A stretch of DNA of 64,000 nucleotides from Legionella_A sp963772805 (GCA_963772805.1 CAVYYU010000005.1:124001-188000), one strand, 5' to 3'. Positions 7,568 through 17,174 are shown, counted from the stretch's first letter. Program-made: numbers and translations. The notes: generated by a model not told the origin, from the letters alone.

Positions 7568-9098
7568 GATTGTTTACCAGTAAGGCATGGCCTGTCATCT
7601 CCAATGGCTGCTCAATCCTAAGTAATGAGAGCACGGTGGGGGCGATATCAATCAGACTGCCGTGGGTGGTGTTGAAGTGCCAGCCGCCACCGATGTATAC
7701 AAAGGGGACGGGTTGGTTTGTGTGTGCAGTATGGGCTTGATGGGTTGATTCATCAAACATCGCTTCGGCATTGCCATGATCAGCGGTGATTAGCAATTTT
7801 CCCCCCACTTTATTGAGTGCTTGCCAAATATCATGCATGGCTTGATCCAGGCATTCGATGGCTTGTACGGTTGCTGCAAAATTGCCAGTATGGCCTACCA
7901 TGTCGGCATTGGCATAATTGCAAATGATTACATCATAAGCCTGCTTGCTAATTGCGTCTACTATCGTTTTTGTCAGTTCTGGTGCACTCATTTCTGGGTG
8001 GAGATCATAGGTTGCGACTTTTGACGATGGTATTAAAATACGATCTTCATGGTCGTAGACTTGTTCCGAGCCGCCGTTGAAGAAAAAAGTCACATGGGCA
8101 TATTTTTCTGTTTCCGCTATTCGTAATTGGCTCATGCCATGCTGGGCAATTACTTCACCCAGCGTATTGTGTAACGTCATTGGTAAAAATGCGGGCTGGG
8201 TGGCAAGATTTTTTGCATATTGCGTCATGCTGACAAAGTGAGCTATCTCAGGTTTCTTGTGACGATTAAACCCCACAAAATCTTCATTAACTAATGCTTG
8301 TGTTAACTGTCTGGCGCGATCGGCACGAAAATTGAAAAATAATACAGAGTCACCATCTTCGATAGCCTTTCCGTGGCCTATGCGTGTCGGCGGAATAAAT
8401 TCATCACTGATTTTTTGTTGGTAAAAGGCTGCAATCGCTTCCTGGGCCGTTTCATAATGGTAGGGGCTTTCTAGTTCGGTAAGCAAGCGATACACAGGCT
8501 CAAGCCGTTGCCAGCGTTGGTCGCGATCCATGGCATAATAGCGACCGCTGATTGATGCAATAGTCGCCACAGGGAATCGCGCCAGCTGCAGGTCTAGCTG
8601 CGCTAGACTTGTGTTTGCACTTTGTGGCGGCGTATCGCGGCCATCAAGAAATAAATGTAAATAAACATCAGAAAACTCATGTTGTGCGCACAAGGCAAGC
8701 AAAGCAAATAAATGATTCTCGTGGCTGTGGACGCCTCCAGGAGAAAGTAAGCCGAGAATATGCAACGCTCGGCCACGGTGTTTCATATCAGCGATTGTTT
8801 CAAGGAATACGTTGTTTTGCCCATAAGCGCCGCTGCGTATTGCTTCATTGATGCGGGTGTAATCCTGAGGAATAATTCGACCGGCACCAATATGCATGTG
8901 TCCCACTTCAGAATTTCCCATCTGGGCCTCTGGTAAACCGACAGGATTGCCGGAGGCCTCTAGGAGGGTATGGGGTTCATTTTGCCACCAGCTGTCCCAT
9001 TGCGGTGTGTGAGCCGCAGCAATTGCATTGTATTGGGATTCTTCACGATACCCCCAGCCATCAAGAATCAGCAATACCAGGGGGGCACTTTTGAGCAT
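7560..9098 (-). CDS. gpmI: 2,3-bisphosphoglycerate-independent phosphoglycerate mutase
   Basis: The 512-aa enzyme interconverts 3- and 2-phosphoglycerate in glycolysis and gluconeogenesis using two Mn ions. Motifs: the metal-binding LLILDGWG (D13), the phosphoserine loop QMGNSEVGH (S63), FLDGRDTPP, and the second metal cluster at the C-terminal side (NYANADMVGHTG, ITADHGNAE). Length and motif spacing are normal for the family. It leads the gpmI-envC-ctpA operon on the minus strand and is divergent from uppS, with about 120 bp between them holding both promoters. Confidence 0.96.
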   Translation of the reverse strand: MLKSAPLVLLILDGWGYREESQYNAIAAAHTPQWDSWWQNEPHTLLEASGNPVGLPEAQMGNSEVGHMHIGAGRIIPQDYTRINEAIRSGAYGQNNVFLETIADMKHRGRALHILGLLSPGGVHSHENHLFALLALCAQHEFSDVYLHLFLDGRDTPPQSANTSLAQLDLQLARFPVATIASISGRYYAMDRDQRWQRLEPVYRLLTELESPYHYETAQEAIAAFYQQKISDEFIPPTRIGHGKAIEDGDSVLFFNFRADRARQLTQALVNEDFVGFNRHKKPEIAHFVSMTQYAKNLATQPAFLPMTLHNTLGEVIAQHGMSQLRIAETEKYAHVTFFFNGGSEQVYDHEDRILIPSSKVATYDLHPEMSAPELTKTIVDAISKQAYDVIICNYANADMVGHTGNFAATVQAIECLDQAMHDIWQALNKVGGKLLITADHGNAEAMFDESTHQAHTAHTNQPVPFVYIGGGWHFNTTHGSLIDIAPTVLSLLRIEQPLEMTGHALLVNNHD

Positions 9099-9149
9099 GG
9101 TTTCTCCTAGGGTCTTAAATTACGCAGTGCAGCTCACACAGGATAAATT

Positions 9150-9179
9150 TTCAAATTGTGGTCGCGAGAAGTATATAAT
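9150..9179 (+). promoter_or_regulatory. probable sigma-70 promoter of the uppS operon
   Basis: A perfect -10 hexamer TATAAT is at 9174-9179. A weak -35 match TTCAAA (9150-9155) lies 18 bp upstream. It sits about 40 bp before the uppS start in the gap divergent from gpmI. Confidence 0.5.
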
Positions 9180-9221
9180 GCAGGTAGACTATAGGCCATT
9201 TTTGTAGATGGAAGAAGTAGG

Positions 9222-9956
9222 TTGAACCAAAAATTACCCCAACATGTTGCTATTGTAATGGATGGCAACGGGCGTTGGGCTGAAAATCGTGATTTACCTC
9301 GCGTTGAAGGGCATCGCGCTGGTATTGAGACCGTGAAGGCTATGGTGCAGTGCTGTGTGCAAAAACAAATTCCAATTCTAAGTCTTTTCGCATTCAGCAG
9401 CGAGAATTGGTCCCGACCTGAGATGGAAGTCGATTTTCTCATGCATCTTTTTATTTTTGCCCTGGAGCGTGAAATCCAGGAGTTGCATCAACATGGTGTT
9501 TGTTTACGATTTATCGGTGAACGTAGTCAATTGTCGGCAGATCTGCGCACTCAGATGCAAGCTGCTGAGAAACTGACGGCCGATAACAAGCAGTTGATGC
9601 TAAATATCGCTGTGAACTATAGTGGGAAATGGGATATTGTGCAGGCAGCAAAGGCACTTGCAGTTCAACTTGCTACGGGCCAGGTTTCACTGGAGAATAT
9701 TGATGAAGTGGCTTTTTCGCAAGAATTGAGTACGCATGATGTACCTGATCCTGATTTGTTAATTAGAACAAGCGGTGAACAGCGCATTAGTAATTTTTTC
9801 CTTTGGCAGTTAGCCTATACAGAATTGTACTTTGCGGATGTTCATTGGCCGGATTTTACTGCCAGCGAATTTGACCAAGCATTGGCCAATTTTAGTGCGC
9901 GTGAGCGCCGTTATGGTCAAGTTTCAGATCAAATTAATGAGAAAAACCATGTTTAG
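9222..9956 (+). CDS. uppS: undecaprenyl diphosphate synthase (cis-prenyltransferase)
   Basis: The 244-aa enzyme condenses farnesyl-PP with eight isopentenyl-PP units to make the lipid carrier for peptidoglycan and O-antigen. The family motif HVAIVMDGNGRWA (catalytic D14) is at the very N-terminus, and the C-terminal RTSGEQRISNFFLWQ and ELYF motifs are present. The start codon is TTG at 9222: the ATG at 9208 is out of frame and the motif leaves no room for a later start; GAAGAAGTAGG upstream can serve as ribosome binding site. The gene is the first of uppS-cdsA-rseP and overlaps cdsA by 8 bp. Confidence 0.95.
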   Translation: MNQKLPQHVAIVMDGNGRWAENRDLPRVEGHRAGIETVKAMVQCCVQKQIPILSLFAFSSENWSRPEMEVDFLMHLFIFALEREIQELHQHGVCLRFIGERSQLSADLRTQMQAAEKLTADNKQLMLNIAVNYSGKWDIVQAAKALAVQLATGQVSLENIDEVAFSQELSTHDVPDPDLLIRTSGEQRISNFFLWQLAYTELYFADVHWPDFTASEFDQALANFSARERRYGQVSDQINEKNHV

Positions 9957-10746
9957 ACAACGTTTGTTAACGACGCTAGTGCTCGTGCCATTAGTATTAA
10001 TGGCTCTTTATTACGCGAACCCATGGATGCTTGGGGCGGTGTTGCTATCAATCATCGTGGCGGGCGGGTGGGAATGGATGCAGTTGATACCGGTTGTCCG
10101 TTTGAGCCATAAAATTATTTTTCTTTCAGTGCTGCTATTGGCTGTATGGGCTTGCGCTTATTGGCTTGATTATTGGCTAGCCGCAGGCTTAGTTTTGTGG
10201 GGTTTTATATTTATTGCGGTTTTGACCTTTCCCGCCTCACAGATGGTCTGGGGTCATCCTGTGATCGTGGGTGGCGCTTGTTTGTTATTGCTGCCGTTGT
10301 TAGGCAGTGTTATGGTGGCTGTCTATCTATATCCGCAAGGGAAAGATTTAGTGGTCTACCTGCTTTCACTGGTTTGGGCGGCGGATATTGGTGCTTATTT
10401 GACTGGGAAATGGTGTGGACGTCATAAATTAATTCCGCAGGTGAGTCCTGGAAAAACGGTGGAGGGGGCGTTAGGCGGGCTTCTAACCGCGCTCTTGGTG
10501 GCTTTTTTCGCCTATCTTTATTTTCAACCAGCTAACGTGATCATCTGGTTCGTTACTGCAACGGCCACTATCTTGATTTCAATGCTGGGCGATTTATTTA
10601 TCAGCATGCTTAAACGGCGTAGTCAGCTAAAAGACACTGGCCATATTTTCCCGGGTCATGGCGGCGTGCTTGATCGATTGGATAGCATGATCGCAGCACT
10701 ACCTATATTTTACATTGGGATGCGTTTTATGCCCGCTGGATATTAA
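9949..10746 (+). CDS. cdsA: phosphatidate cytidylyltransferase (CDP-diglyceride synthase)
   Basis: The 265-aa polytopic membrane protein makes CDP-diacylglycerol from phosphatidate and CTP, the entry to all bacterial phospholipids. The CdsA signature is complete near the C-terminus: SMLKRRSQLKDTGHIFPGHG followed by GVLDRLDS. Hydrophobic segments run through almost the whole chain from MFRQRLLTTLVLVPLVLM. The frame is open further upstream to 9832, but the ATG at 9949, which overlaps the end of uppS, gives the normal length and N-terminus. Confidence 0.94.
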   Translation: MFRQRLLTTLVLVPLVLMALYYANPWMLGAVLLSIIVAGGWEWMQLIPVVRLSHKIIFLSVLLLAVWACAYWLDYWLAAGLVLWGFIFIAVLTFPASQMVWGHPVIVGGACLLLLPLLGSVMVAVYLYPQGKDLVVYLLSLVWAADIGAYLTGKWCGRHKLIPQVSPGKTVEGALGGLLTALLVAFFAYLYFQPANVIIWFVTATATILISMLGDLFISMLKRRSQLKDTGHIFPGHGGVLDRLDSMIAALPIFYIGMRFMPAGY

Positions 10747-10748
10747 CT

Positions 10749-12101
10749 ATGATACACACCTTGCTTTACTTTACCCTGGCATTGTTACTCCTGATTACGG
10801 TACATGAATTCGGTCATTTTATTGTTGCCCGTTGCTGTGGTGTGAAAGTACTGCGTTTTTCGTTTGGTTTTGGCCGGGTGTTGGCGAGTTGGTATGATAA
10901 GCGTGGAACCGAATATGCCTGGTCTTTATTTCCGTTAGGCGGATACGTCAAGATGCTGGATGAAGCGGAAGGCGAGGTAGCAGTAAATGAGCGTCATTTG
11001 GCATTTAACAATAAATCAGTTTGGGCGCGGATTGCTATTATTGTTGCAGGTCCCTTGTTCAATTTTATTTTTGCATTCGCGGCATTGTGGTTAATGTTGG
11101 TGATCGGGATTAAATCGCTTGCACCGATGATTGACGCAGTTAAACCCGGCAGTATTGCCGCTCATGCAGGTTTAAAACCAAACCAGGAAATTATGACACT
11201 CAATGGCAAACAGATTGCCAGTTGGCGTGATTTTCAATATGCGCTAATGCCTATGTTGGGAACGGATGAGCCCATAACGCTTACGGTTAAATCATTACGC
11301 GATGGTCAACAAAGTAAGATAATACTGCCTTTGATTGCTTGGAAGTTGGATGCAAAAAAGCCTGACATGTTGGCAAGCTTTGGTATTACGCCTTTTGTGC
11401 CATCAATCCCGCCAGTTGTAGGTGAAGTCGTTGCTAAATCACCGGCACAAGCAGCTGGGTTACTGATTGCTGATCGCATTGTTGCGGTGGAAGGCAAACC
11501 GGTGGTGGATTGGCTGGAGCTGGTTGAGTTCGTTAGACAACATCCTGACAAATCTATCTCGCTTGCAATAAAAAGAAAGGGGCAGGTTAAAACGGTTGTT
11601 GTGCGCGTGGGTCGTGCAACGAACGACGGGCGGGAGGAAGGATTTCTCGGTTTGCGTTCTCAGCGAGTGGATTGGCCTCCAGATTGGCTACGCCTGCATC
11701 GCGAAGGTCCCATAGAAGCCATTAGTACTGCCTTTACACAGACTGTGGAATTATCCAGTGCAACCTTTACGCTGTTTGGGCGATTGGTTACGGGTAAATT
11801 ATCATTGAAAAGCATCAGTGGACCGGTTGGCATTGCCCAAGGTGCCGGCGAATCAGCAAACGGTGGGATATCTTATTATTTGTCTTTTTTAGCACTGGTA
11901 AGTATTAGCCTGGGAGTGTTGAATTTGTTGCCAATCCCCATGCTGGATGGTGGGCAATTGTTGTACTGTTTTATTGAAATTGTAAGGCGCCGCCCACTTT
12001 CAGATGGGGCGAAGTCCGCTGGAATTTATGTTGGTTTGGTGTTGTTGTTAGCGTTGATGGTAGTTGGTTTTACTAATGATTTATCAAGGCTGGCAGGGTA
12101 G
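10749..12101 (+). CDS. rseP: site-2 zinc metalloprotease RseP
   Basis: The 450-aa inner-membrane protease has the zinc motif HEFGH (residues 19-23) in its first transmembrane segment and the LDG motif (NLLPIPMLDGGQ) in a C-terminal one. Two PDZ domains lie between: one around AAHAGLKPNQE and one around AQAAGLLIADRI. RseP cleaves anti-sigma factor RseA and remnant signal peptides within the membrane, linking envelope stress to sigma-E. It follows cdsA by 2 bp and is followed by a terminator hairpin before bamA. dxr, often found between cdsA and rseP in Gammaproteobacteria, is absent here. Confidence 0.95.
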   Translation: MIHTLLYFTLALLLLITVHEFGHFIVARCCGVKVLRFSFGFGRVLASWYDKRGTEYAWSLFPLGGYVKMLDEAEGEVAVNERHLAFNNKSVWARIAIIVAGPLFNFIFAFAALWLMLVIGIKSLAPMIDAVKPGSIAAHAGLKPNQEIMTLNGKQIASWRDFQYALMPMLGTDEPITLTVKSLRDGQQSKIILPLIAWKLDAKKPDMLASFGITPFVPSIPPVVGEVVAKSPAQAAGLLIADRIVAVEGKPVVDWLELVEFVRQHPDKSISLAIKRKGQVKTVVVRVGRATNDGREEGFLGLRSQRVDWPPDWLRLHREGPIEAISTAFTQTVELSSATFTLFGRLVTGKLSLKSISGPVGIAQGAGESANGGISYYLSFLALVSISLGVLNLLPIPMLDGGQLLYCFIEIVRRRPLSDGAKSAGIYVGLVLLLALMVVGFTNDLSRLAG

Positions 12102-12134
12102 GTTGAGTCAATAGGTTTCGTATTAAGAAGATGG

Positions 12135-12170
12135 GCCATCCTTGCATGCGCAAGCATGGCTGAATTTTTT
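12135..12170 (+). terminator. Rho-independent terminator after rseP
   Basis: The stem pairs GCCAT with ATGGC and, inside two mismatched positions, TTGC with GCAA around a 4-nt loop (12135-12160). A T-rich tail with six Ts follows at 12165-12170. It lies 34 bp past the rseP stop. Confidence 0.6.
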
Positions 12171-12339
12171 ATAACTTACATAGCTGTTAAAGAGGTCCTG
12201 ATAATTAACGAATGCAGTGTTAGTTGACAGCTGATATGACTTCCTATAAAAAGGTTCAATTTGTAGCTTGACTGGGTTTATAAAACATAGGTGTTTATAC
12301 TGTGCGCGAATTCCCGCTGTCCTGGATGTAAAAATAATA

Positions 12340-14649
12340 ATGAATAAATTCAGAAAAAAAGTTTTGATAGGTGTTTGTTCTACTGCGTTAGCGTGGTCTG
12401 CACAGACAAATGCGGCGAGTGGGTTTGTTGTTCGCGATATAAAAGTGACTGGTTTGCAAAGGGTGAGCACTGGTACTGTACTAAATTACCTGCCCGTGCA
12501 GGTCGGTGAGGAAGTTGGACCTTCCTCTACACCACAAATCATCCGCGCACTCTATGATACTGGGTTCTTTCAATCGGTTATTCTTGAACGGCAAGGCAAT
12601 ACGTTGATCGTGCGCGTTGTTGAGCGGGCGACTATCGGCTCTGTTTCTGTGGTTGGCAACTCCGAAGTACCCAGTGATAAGATGAAAGAAATACTCAAAG
12701 ATTTAGGCTTGCTAAAAGGTCGAGTATTTCAGCGTGCCTCACTTGAGCGTCTTGAGAAAGAGCTAAAACAAGTATATAACGCCCGCGGTAAATACAACGC
12801 TCGCATCGAATCCAAAGTTACTACCCTGACTGAAAATCGTGTTGGCATCAGTGTAACGGTTTCAGAAGGGCGTGTATCACGCATTAGGGAAATCAAGATT
12901 ATCGGCAATCATGATTTTAACGAGAATGAGTTACTGCCGGAGATGGCTTTATCAACGAGCAATATTTTTACCTATTTCAGTAAAAAAGATCAATACTCCA
13001 AAGCAGGTATGGATGCATCATTAGAAGCAATACGCTCATTTTACCTTGATCGTGGTTATTTGAAATTTAGTATTGTGTCATCACAGGTTTTGTTATCACC
13101 TGACAAAAAAGATGTATTTATTAACATCCATATAGAAGAAGGGCCGCAGTACCGTTTTGCAGGTTATGGCATCGTCGGTAAAACTATTTTACCGAAGGAA
13201 AAAATTGATGCCTTGGTTCAGGTGAAGCAGGGTGATGTTTTTTCTCGTAAAAAAGTAACTGAAAGCATTTCTGCCATTGGTTTGGCCTTAGGCGATGTAG
13301 GGTTTGGGTTTCCGGCAATCAACGCGGAGCCTCGCATTAATGAAGAGGACAAAACAGTCTTCGTTACGTTTGCCGTCGATCCAGGCCGGCACGTTTACGT
13401 GCGCCGCATTAATTTTCATGGCAATACCAAAACAGCTGATTATGTGATGCGCAACATTATTCGTCAGGATGAGGGCTCGTTGTTGTCGTTGCATAATATT
13501 AAAGAATCTGAAAGGCAATTGCGTTTATTGAATTACTTGAAAAACATTAACATTAAAACCACGCCAGTACAGGGCGCAAACAACCAGGTGGATTTGGACG
13601 TGGAAGTGGAAGAGGCGCCATCAGCGGAAGCGAGCGCATCCATCGGTTATGGTACGACCGGACCACAGTTTAATGCAGCGTTTAACCAATACAATTTCAT
13701 GGGAACCGGCCGTACCGCAGGCGTTGCGTTTAATGCAAGCAATTGGGGACAAGACTATTCCTTCAATTATTACAATCCATTTTATACTAAAACGGGAATA
13801 GGCCGGGGTGTCAGCGTTTATTTCCAAAAAGTTGATCCTAAGCATTTGGATGTGGTGTCTTATAACTCTGATCGCTATGGCGCAGATGTTAACTATAATA
13901 TGATTCTAAGCGAAAACAGTAGCTTACAGTACGGTTATGGTTATCAGGGATTGAATATCAAGCAAGTGGGCGCGGTACTGCAAACACAAAATTTCGTGAA
14001 TATGTATGGCAACGATTTCAATCAAATTCGCTTGAGTGCCGGGTGGAATCGTAACTCCTATGACCAGATGCCTTATCCACATCAAGGCTTTAACCAACAA
14101 GCATCGGCATTGGTAGCACTACCTGCTAGCTCTCAATCTTTCCAATATTACAAAACATCCTATCAGGCACGCATGTATTATCCTTTAGTGCGCGGCTTTT
14201 TGTTTACCGTGTTAGGTAATGTCGCTTATGGTAATACATTTAAAAATCAGGGACTGCCGTTTTATGAAAACTATTTTGCCGGTGGTATCGCCCAGCCGGG
14301 GCAGGTCCGTGGTTATGATAGCTACTCGTTGGGACCGCAAGACAACCAAGGTAATTCGCTTGGTGCTAACTTGCTTGTGAACGGTAGTGCGGGCCTTATT
14401 TTGCCTTATCCCTTAAGTCGTGAAACCGTGCGTACGATGGTTTTTGTGGATGCTGGTAACGTATTTTCCCGTGGAACACCGTTTGCTTTAGCAGGTACTG
14501 CTTCAGGCCCGATGCGTTATGCGGGTGGTTTATCGGTAGAATGGCGTTCGCCATTTGGGCCATTGGCATTCAGTGTCGCAAAACCCCTGAATAAACAGCC
14601 TGGTGATGTTGATCAGATATTCCAGTTTACGCTGTCGTCTAGTTTTTAA
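12340..14649 (+). CDS. bamA: outer membrane protein assembly factor BamA
   Basis: The protein is 769 aa from the ATG at 12340; the frame is open back to 12268, but only this start places the signal peptide (MNKFRKKVLIGVCSTALAW..NAA) at the N-terminus. Five POTRA domains follow, the first starting at FVVRDIKVTGLQRV, and then a 16-strand Omp85 barrel. The barrel has the conserved loop-6 motif VRGYDSYSLGP (VRGF/Y type) and ends in phenylalanine (IFQFTLSSSF), the usual outer-membrane insertion signal. BamA inserts beta-barrel proteins into the outer membrane. The chaperone gene skp follows 173 bp later. Confidence 0.96.
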   Translation: MNKFRKKVLIGVCSTALAWSAQTNAASGFVVRDIKVTGLQRVSTGTVLNYLPVQVGEEVGPSSTPQIIRALYDTGFFQSVILERQGNTLIVRVVERATIGSVSVVGNSEVPSDKMKEILKDLGLLKGRVFQRASLERLEKELKQVYNARGKYNARIESKVTTLTENRVGISVTVSEGRVSRIREIKIIGNHDFNENELLPEMALSTSNIFTYFSKKDQYSKAGMDASLEAIRSFYLDRGYLKFSIVSSQVLLSPDKKDVFINIHIEEGPQYRFAGYGIVGKTILPKEKIDALVQVKQGDVFSRKKVTESISAIGLALGDVGFGFPAINAEPRINEEDKTVFVTFAVDPGRHVYVRRINFHGNTKTADYVMRNIIRQDEGSLLSLHNIKESERQLRLLNYLKNINIKTTPVQGANNQVDLDVEVEEAPSAEASASIGYGTTGPQFNAAFNQYNFMGTGRTAGVAFNASNWGQDYSFNYYNPFYTKTGIGRGVSVYFQKVDPKHLDVVSYNSDRYGADVNYNMILSENSSLQYGYGYQGLNIKQVGAVLQTQNFVNMYGNDFNQIRLSAGWNRNSYDQMPYPHQGFNQQASALVALPASSQSFQYYKTSYQARMYYPLVRGFLFTVLGNVAYGNTFKNQGLPFYENYFAGGIAQPGQVRGYDSYSLGPQDNQGNSLGANLLVNGSAGLILPYPLSRETVRTMVFVDAGNVFSRGTPFALAGTASGPMRYAGGLSVEWRSPFGPLAFSVAKPLNKQPGDVDQIFQFTLSSSF

Positions 14650-14822
14650 TGGGGGTTAGGTTGTGTGTGTGGGATGCGATAAGGCGAGCTAATATTACCA
14701 GGCTAAATTATCGCAACCCGCCACGAATTGTGCTAGCATTTACAGCCATTCAAGACTATATTGCTTGGATCTGTAGAATGTCAGTTAGTTTGTTTAAAAG
14801 TCTTTCAATCGGGAGTTAAATC

Positions 14823-15323
14823 ATGAAACGAGCAGTTGGCGTGTTTGCCGCGTTAATCTTGGCAATGGGCAGTGTCAGTGCATTTGCAGATGGGACCAAA
14901 ATTGGTGTGGTTGATTTACAAAAAATCATGCAAACATCATCACAAATGAAATTAATTCAAGAAAAACTTGAAAAGGAATTTAAACCACGTCGTGATAAAT
15001 TAGTGACGATGGAAGATGGTCTGAAAAAAGATATGGAACAGTTTAAAAGAGATACCGCAGTATTGAATGCGAATCAGCGTAAAGACCTGGAAAAGAAAAT
15101 TGTTACCACACAGCAACAGTTTGAAAGAGAAGGGCAGCAGTACCAACAAGAGTTGAGTACAGCACACAACGAAGCTATGGAAGAATTTTATAATAAAATT
15201 CGTGCAGCAATTGCAAAAGTAGCTCAAACTGACAAGTATGATGTGGTATTGCAAAAAGATGCTGCACCATTTAGCGTCGATAATTTGGATGTAACTGCCA
15301 AAGTAATGCAAGAAATCAAGTAA
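14823..15323 (+). CDS. skp: periplasmic chaperone Skp/OmpH
   Basis: The 166-aa protein has a signal peptide ending VSAFA, then TKIGVVDLQKIMQTSSQ, the classic OmpH/Skp start, and a long charged coiled-coil region rich in Lys, Glu and Gln. Skp trimers hold unfolded outer-membrane proteins for delivery to BamA, encoded directly upstream. The ribosome binding site GGGAG is 8 nt before the ATG. In many Gammaproteobacteria lpxD comes next; here only 237 bp of non-coding DNA separates skp from fabZ. Confidence 0.93.
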   Translation: MKRAVGVFAALILAMGSVSAFADGTKIGVVDLQKIMQTSSQMKLIQEKLEKEFKPRRDKLVTMEDGLKKDMEQFKRDTAVLNANQRKDLEKKIVTTQQQFEREGQQYQQELSTAHNEAMEEFYNKIRAAIAKVAQTDKYDVVLQKDAAPFSVDNLDVTAKVMQEIK

Positions 15324-15332
15324 TCTGTGTTT

Positions 15333-15394
15333 ATTCAACTAATCCTGATTGGTTGAATATATACCTGAAAGCCTGCCGCATTGGTCAGGCTTTC
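15333..15394 (+). terminator. two consecutive hairpins after skp
   Basis: The first hairpin (15333-15358) pairs ATTCAAC with GTTGAAT and inner AATC with GATT. The second (15367-15394) pairs GAAAGCCTG with CAGGCTTTC around a 10-nt loop. T-runs are poor. Together they probably end or attenuate the bamA-skp transcript. Confidence 0.5.
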
Positions 15395-15560
15395 AACGCA
15401 ACGTTTAGTTGTTGTCTTGTGTCAATAATCTGTTTTAATCCAAGTGACTTAATCTGATATGCTTTCCCCATTCTTCTGCCAATGCAATTATGTAATTGAT
15501 CTTTTAATAGTTACATGGCGAAATTTTATAGTAGATAAATAATTAAGTGAGAAATGACTT

Positions 15561-16019
15561 ATGAGTGGATCTGTGGATATTAATGCAATTCTTAATTTGT
15601 TACCCCACCGTTATCCTTTTATATTGGTTGACAAGGTTCTCGATTATAAAGAATTTGATTTTTTGACAGCCATCAAAAATGTAACCATTAATGAACCTTT
15701 TTTTACCGGACATTTTCCTGGAAACCCTATTATGCCTGGGGTATTGATGGTAGAAGCATTAGCGCAAGCGAGTGCTATTTTATCTAATTTGTCCCGTACA
15801 CCACGCGAAGGTTATGAGTTTTTATTCTTCTTTGCCGGTATCGATAATGTTAAATTTAAACAAATAGTAACGCCAGGCGATCAGTTACGTCTTGAAGTGA
15901 AACTGATTGGACAAAAACGAGATTTTTGGCGTTTACATGCTGAAGCTTTTGTTGGTGAAAAGCTGGCTTGTTCTGCCGATTTAATGAGTGCAGTGAAGGA
16001 AACAAAAAGTGATAAATGA
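15561..16019 (+). CDS. fabZ: 3-hydroxyacyl-[ACP] dehydratase FabZ
   Basis: The 152-aa hot-dog fold enzyme dehydrates beta-hydroxyacyl-ACP in fatty-acid elongation. Signature parts: LLPHRYPFILVDKV with the catalytic histidine, then GHFPGNPIMPGVLMVEALAQAS with the catalytic glutamate. Length is normal. The stop codon overlaps the start of lpxA by 11 bp, the usual fabZ-lpxA coupling that balances fatty-acid and lipid A synthesis, both of which use 3-hydroxyacyl-ACP. Confidence 0.96.
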   Translation: MSGSVDINAILNLLPHRYPFILVDKVLDYKEFDFLTAIKNVTINEPFFTGHFPGNPIMPGVLMVEALAQASAILSNLSRTPREGYEFLFFFAGIDNVKFKQIVTPGDQLRLEVKLIGQKRDFWRLHAEAFVGEKLACSADLMSAVKETKSDK

Positions 16020-16779
16020 GCATGCAGTAATTCATCCCTCAGCGAAACTGGCTAAAGGCGTGTCAGTCGGACCTGGCACAGTCATCGGTGCTGATGTTGA
16101 AATTGGTGAAGGTACTTGGATAGGTCCTCATGTGGTCATTGAAGGGCCAACCGTCATTGGTAAAAATAATAAAATTTTTCAATTTGCATCTGTGGGTGAT
16201 GATCCGCAAGATATTACCTACCAGGGTGAGCCAACGCGACTTGAAATAGGCGATAACAATATCATTCGCGAATATTCTATGATTAGTCGTGGAACGGTCA
16301 AAGGCGGCGGTCTAACGCGATTGGGTAGTAACAATTATTTGATGGCCTATACGCATGTTGGTCATGATTGCATGGTGGGTAATCACATCATCATGGTCAA
16401 TTGCTCAGCCCTTTCCGGGCATGTGATCGTTGAAGACTATGCGAATATTGGTGCGTATGCTGGAATACATCAATTTTGTCACATCGGTAAATATGCTTTT
16501 ATTGCACGTGCAACTTATGTCACCAAAGATGTTTTGCCTTACGTGATGATTGCGGGACATACCACCTCAGCTTGCGGGATTAATACGGTTGGCTTGCGGC
16601 GTCGCGGTTTTTCATCAACGGCGATTGATTGTTTACGTCGAGCATATAAAATTATTTTTCGAAAAGGCTTGACCGTGCAGCAGGCGGTAGCCGAACTTGA
16701 GTTATTACAAGAAGATTGCCCTGAAGTGTTACCGATGATTGATGCACTGAATCAATCAACTCGAGGCATAGTGAGGTAA
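16009..16779 (+). CDS. lpxA: UDP-N-acetylglucosamine acyltransferase LpxA
   Basis: The 256-aa protein is built of left-handed beta-helix hexapeptide repeats (e.g. GVSVGPGTVIGADVEIGEG) and carries the catalytic histidine in YTHVGHDCMVG, followed by a C-terminal helical domain. It performs the first step of lipid A synthesis, transferring a 3-hydroxyacyl chain to UDP-GlcNAc. The start is GTG at 16009; the nearby ATG at 16016 is out of frame. It overlaps fabZ and is followed after 2 bp by crcB. No lpxB or lpxD is found in the window. Confidence 0.95.
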   Translation: MINEHAVIHPSAKLAKGVSVGPGTVIGADVEIGEGTWIGPHVVIEGPTVIGKNNKIFQFASVGDDPQDITYQGEPTRLEIGDNNIIREYSMISRGTVKGGGLTRLGSNNYLMAYTHVGHDCMVGNHIIMVNCSALSGHVIVEDYANIGAYAGIHQFCHIGKYAFIARATYVTKDVLPYVMIAGHTTSACGINTVGLRRRGFSSTAIDCLRRAYKIIFRKGLTVQQAVAELELLQEDCPEVLPMIDALNQSTRGIVR

Positions 16780-16781
16780 AT

Positions 16782-17174
16782 GTGTTAACAGCTATCTTTG
16801 CTGTAGCAGCTGGCGGATCACTGGGTGCTGTCGCACGTTTTGGAACTGTTTATTTTACCCAAATGTTGTTGGGAACACGTTTTCCTGTCGGTACACTGCT
16901 TGTTAATTGTTTTGGCTCTTTCCTCATCGGTTTTCTCATGAATTTTATCATGGACCGTTTTACCGGTGAGGCTGAAGTCTGGCGCTTGTTCTTGGTGGTC
17001 GGGTTTCTGGGCGCTTACACGACGTTTTCCAGTTTTGCCTGGGAAACTTTAATACTGTATTCCAATGGTGAGTGGCTGAGTGCGGCACTTAATATTTTGT
17101 TAAATAATGTATGTACATTAGTTATGGTCTTGCTGGGTGTTCAATCCGCTCGCTGGATCGGAGGGATTGCATGA
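16782..17174 (+). CDS. crcB: fluoride ion exporter CrcB/Fluc
   Basis: The 130-aa protein has four predicted transmembrane helices and the Fluc signatures GTLLVNCFGSFLIGF and GFLGAYTTFSSFAWE (the TFS..F fluoride-track residues). It forms dual-topology dimeric channels that let fluoride leave the cell. The start is GTG at 16782, giving MLTAIFAVAAGG. It overlaps the following DUF190 gene by 4 bp (ATGA). I see no separate fluoride riboswitch; the gene is embedded in the lpxA-serS run. Confidence 0.94.
   Translation: MLTAIFAVAAGGSLGAVARFGTVYFTQMLLGTRFPVGTLLVNCFGSFLIGFLMNFIMDRFTGEAEVWRLFLVVGFLGAYTTFSSFAWETLILYSNGEWLSAALNILLNNVCTLVMVLLGVQSARWIGGIA

Noticed and set aside
12123..12470. 115-aa minus-strand frame before bamA
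   Set aside because: It covers the rseP terminator and the bamA signal peptide region, with no coding features.
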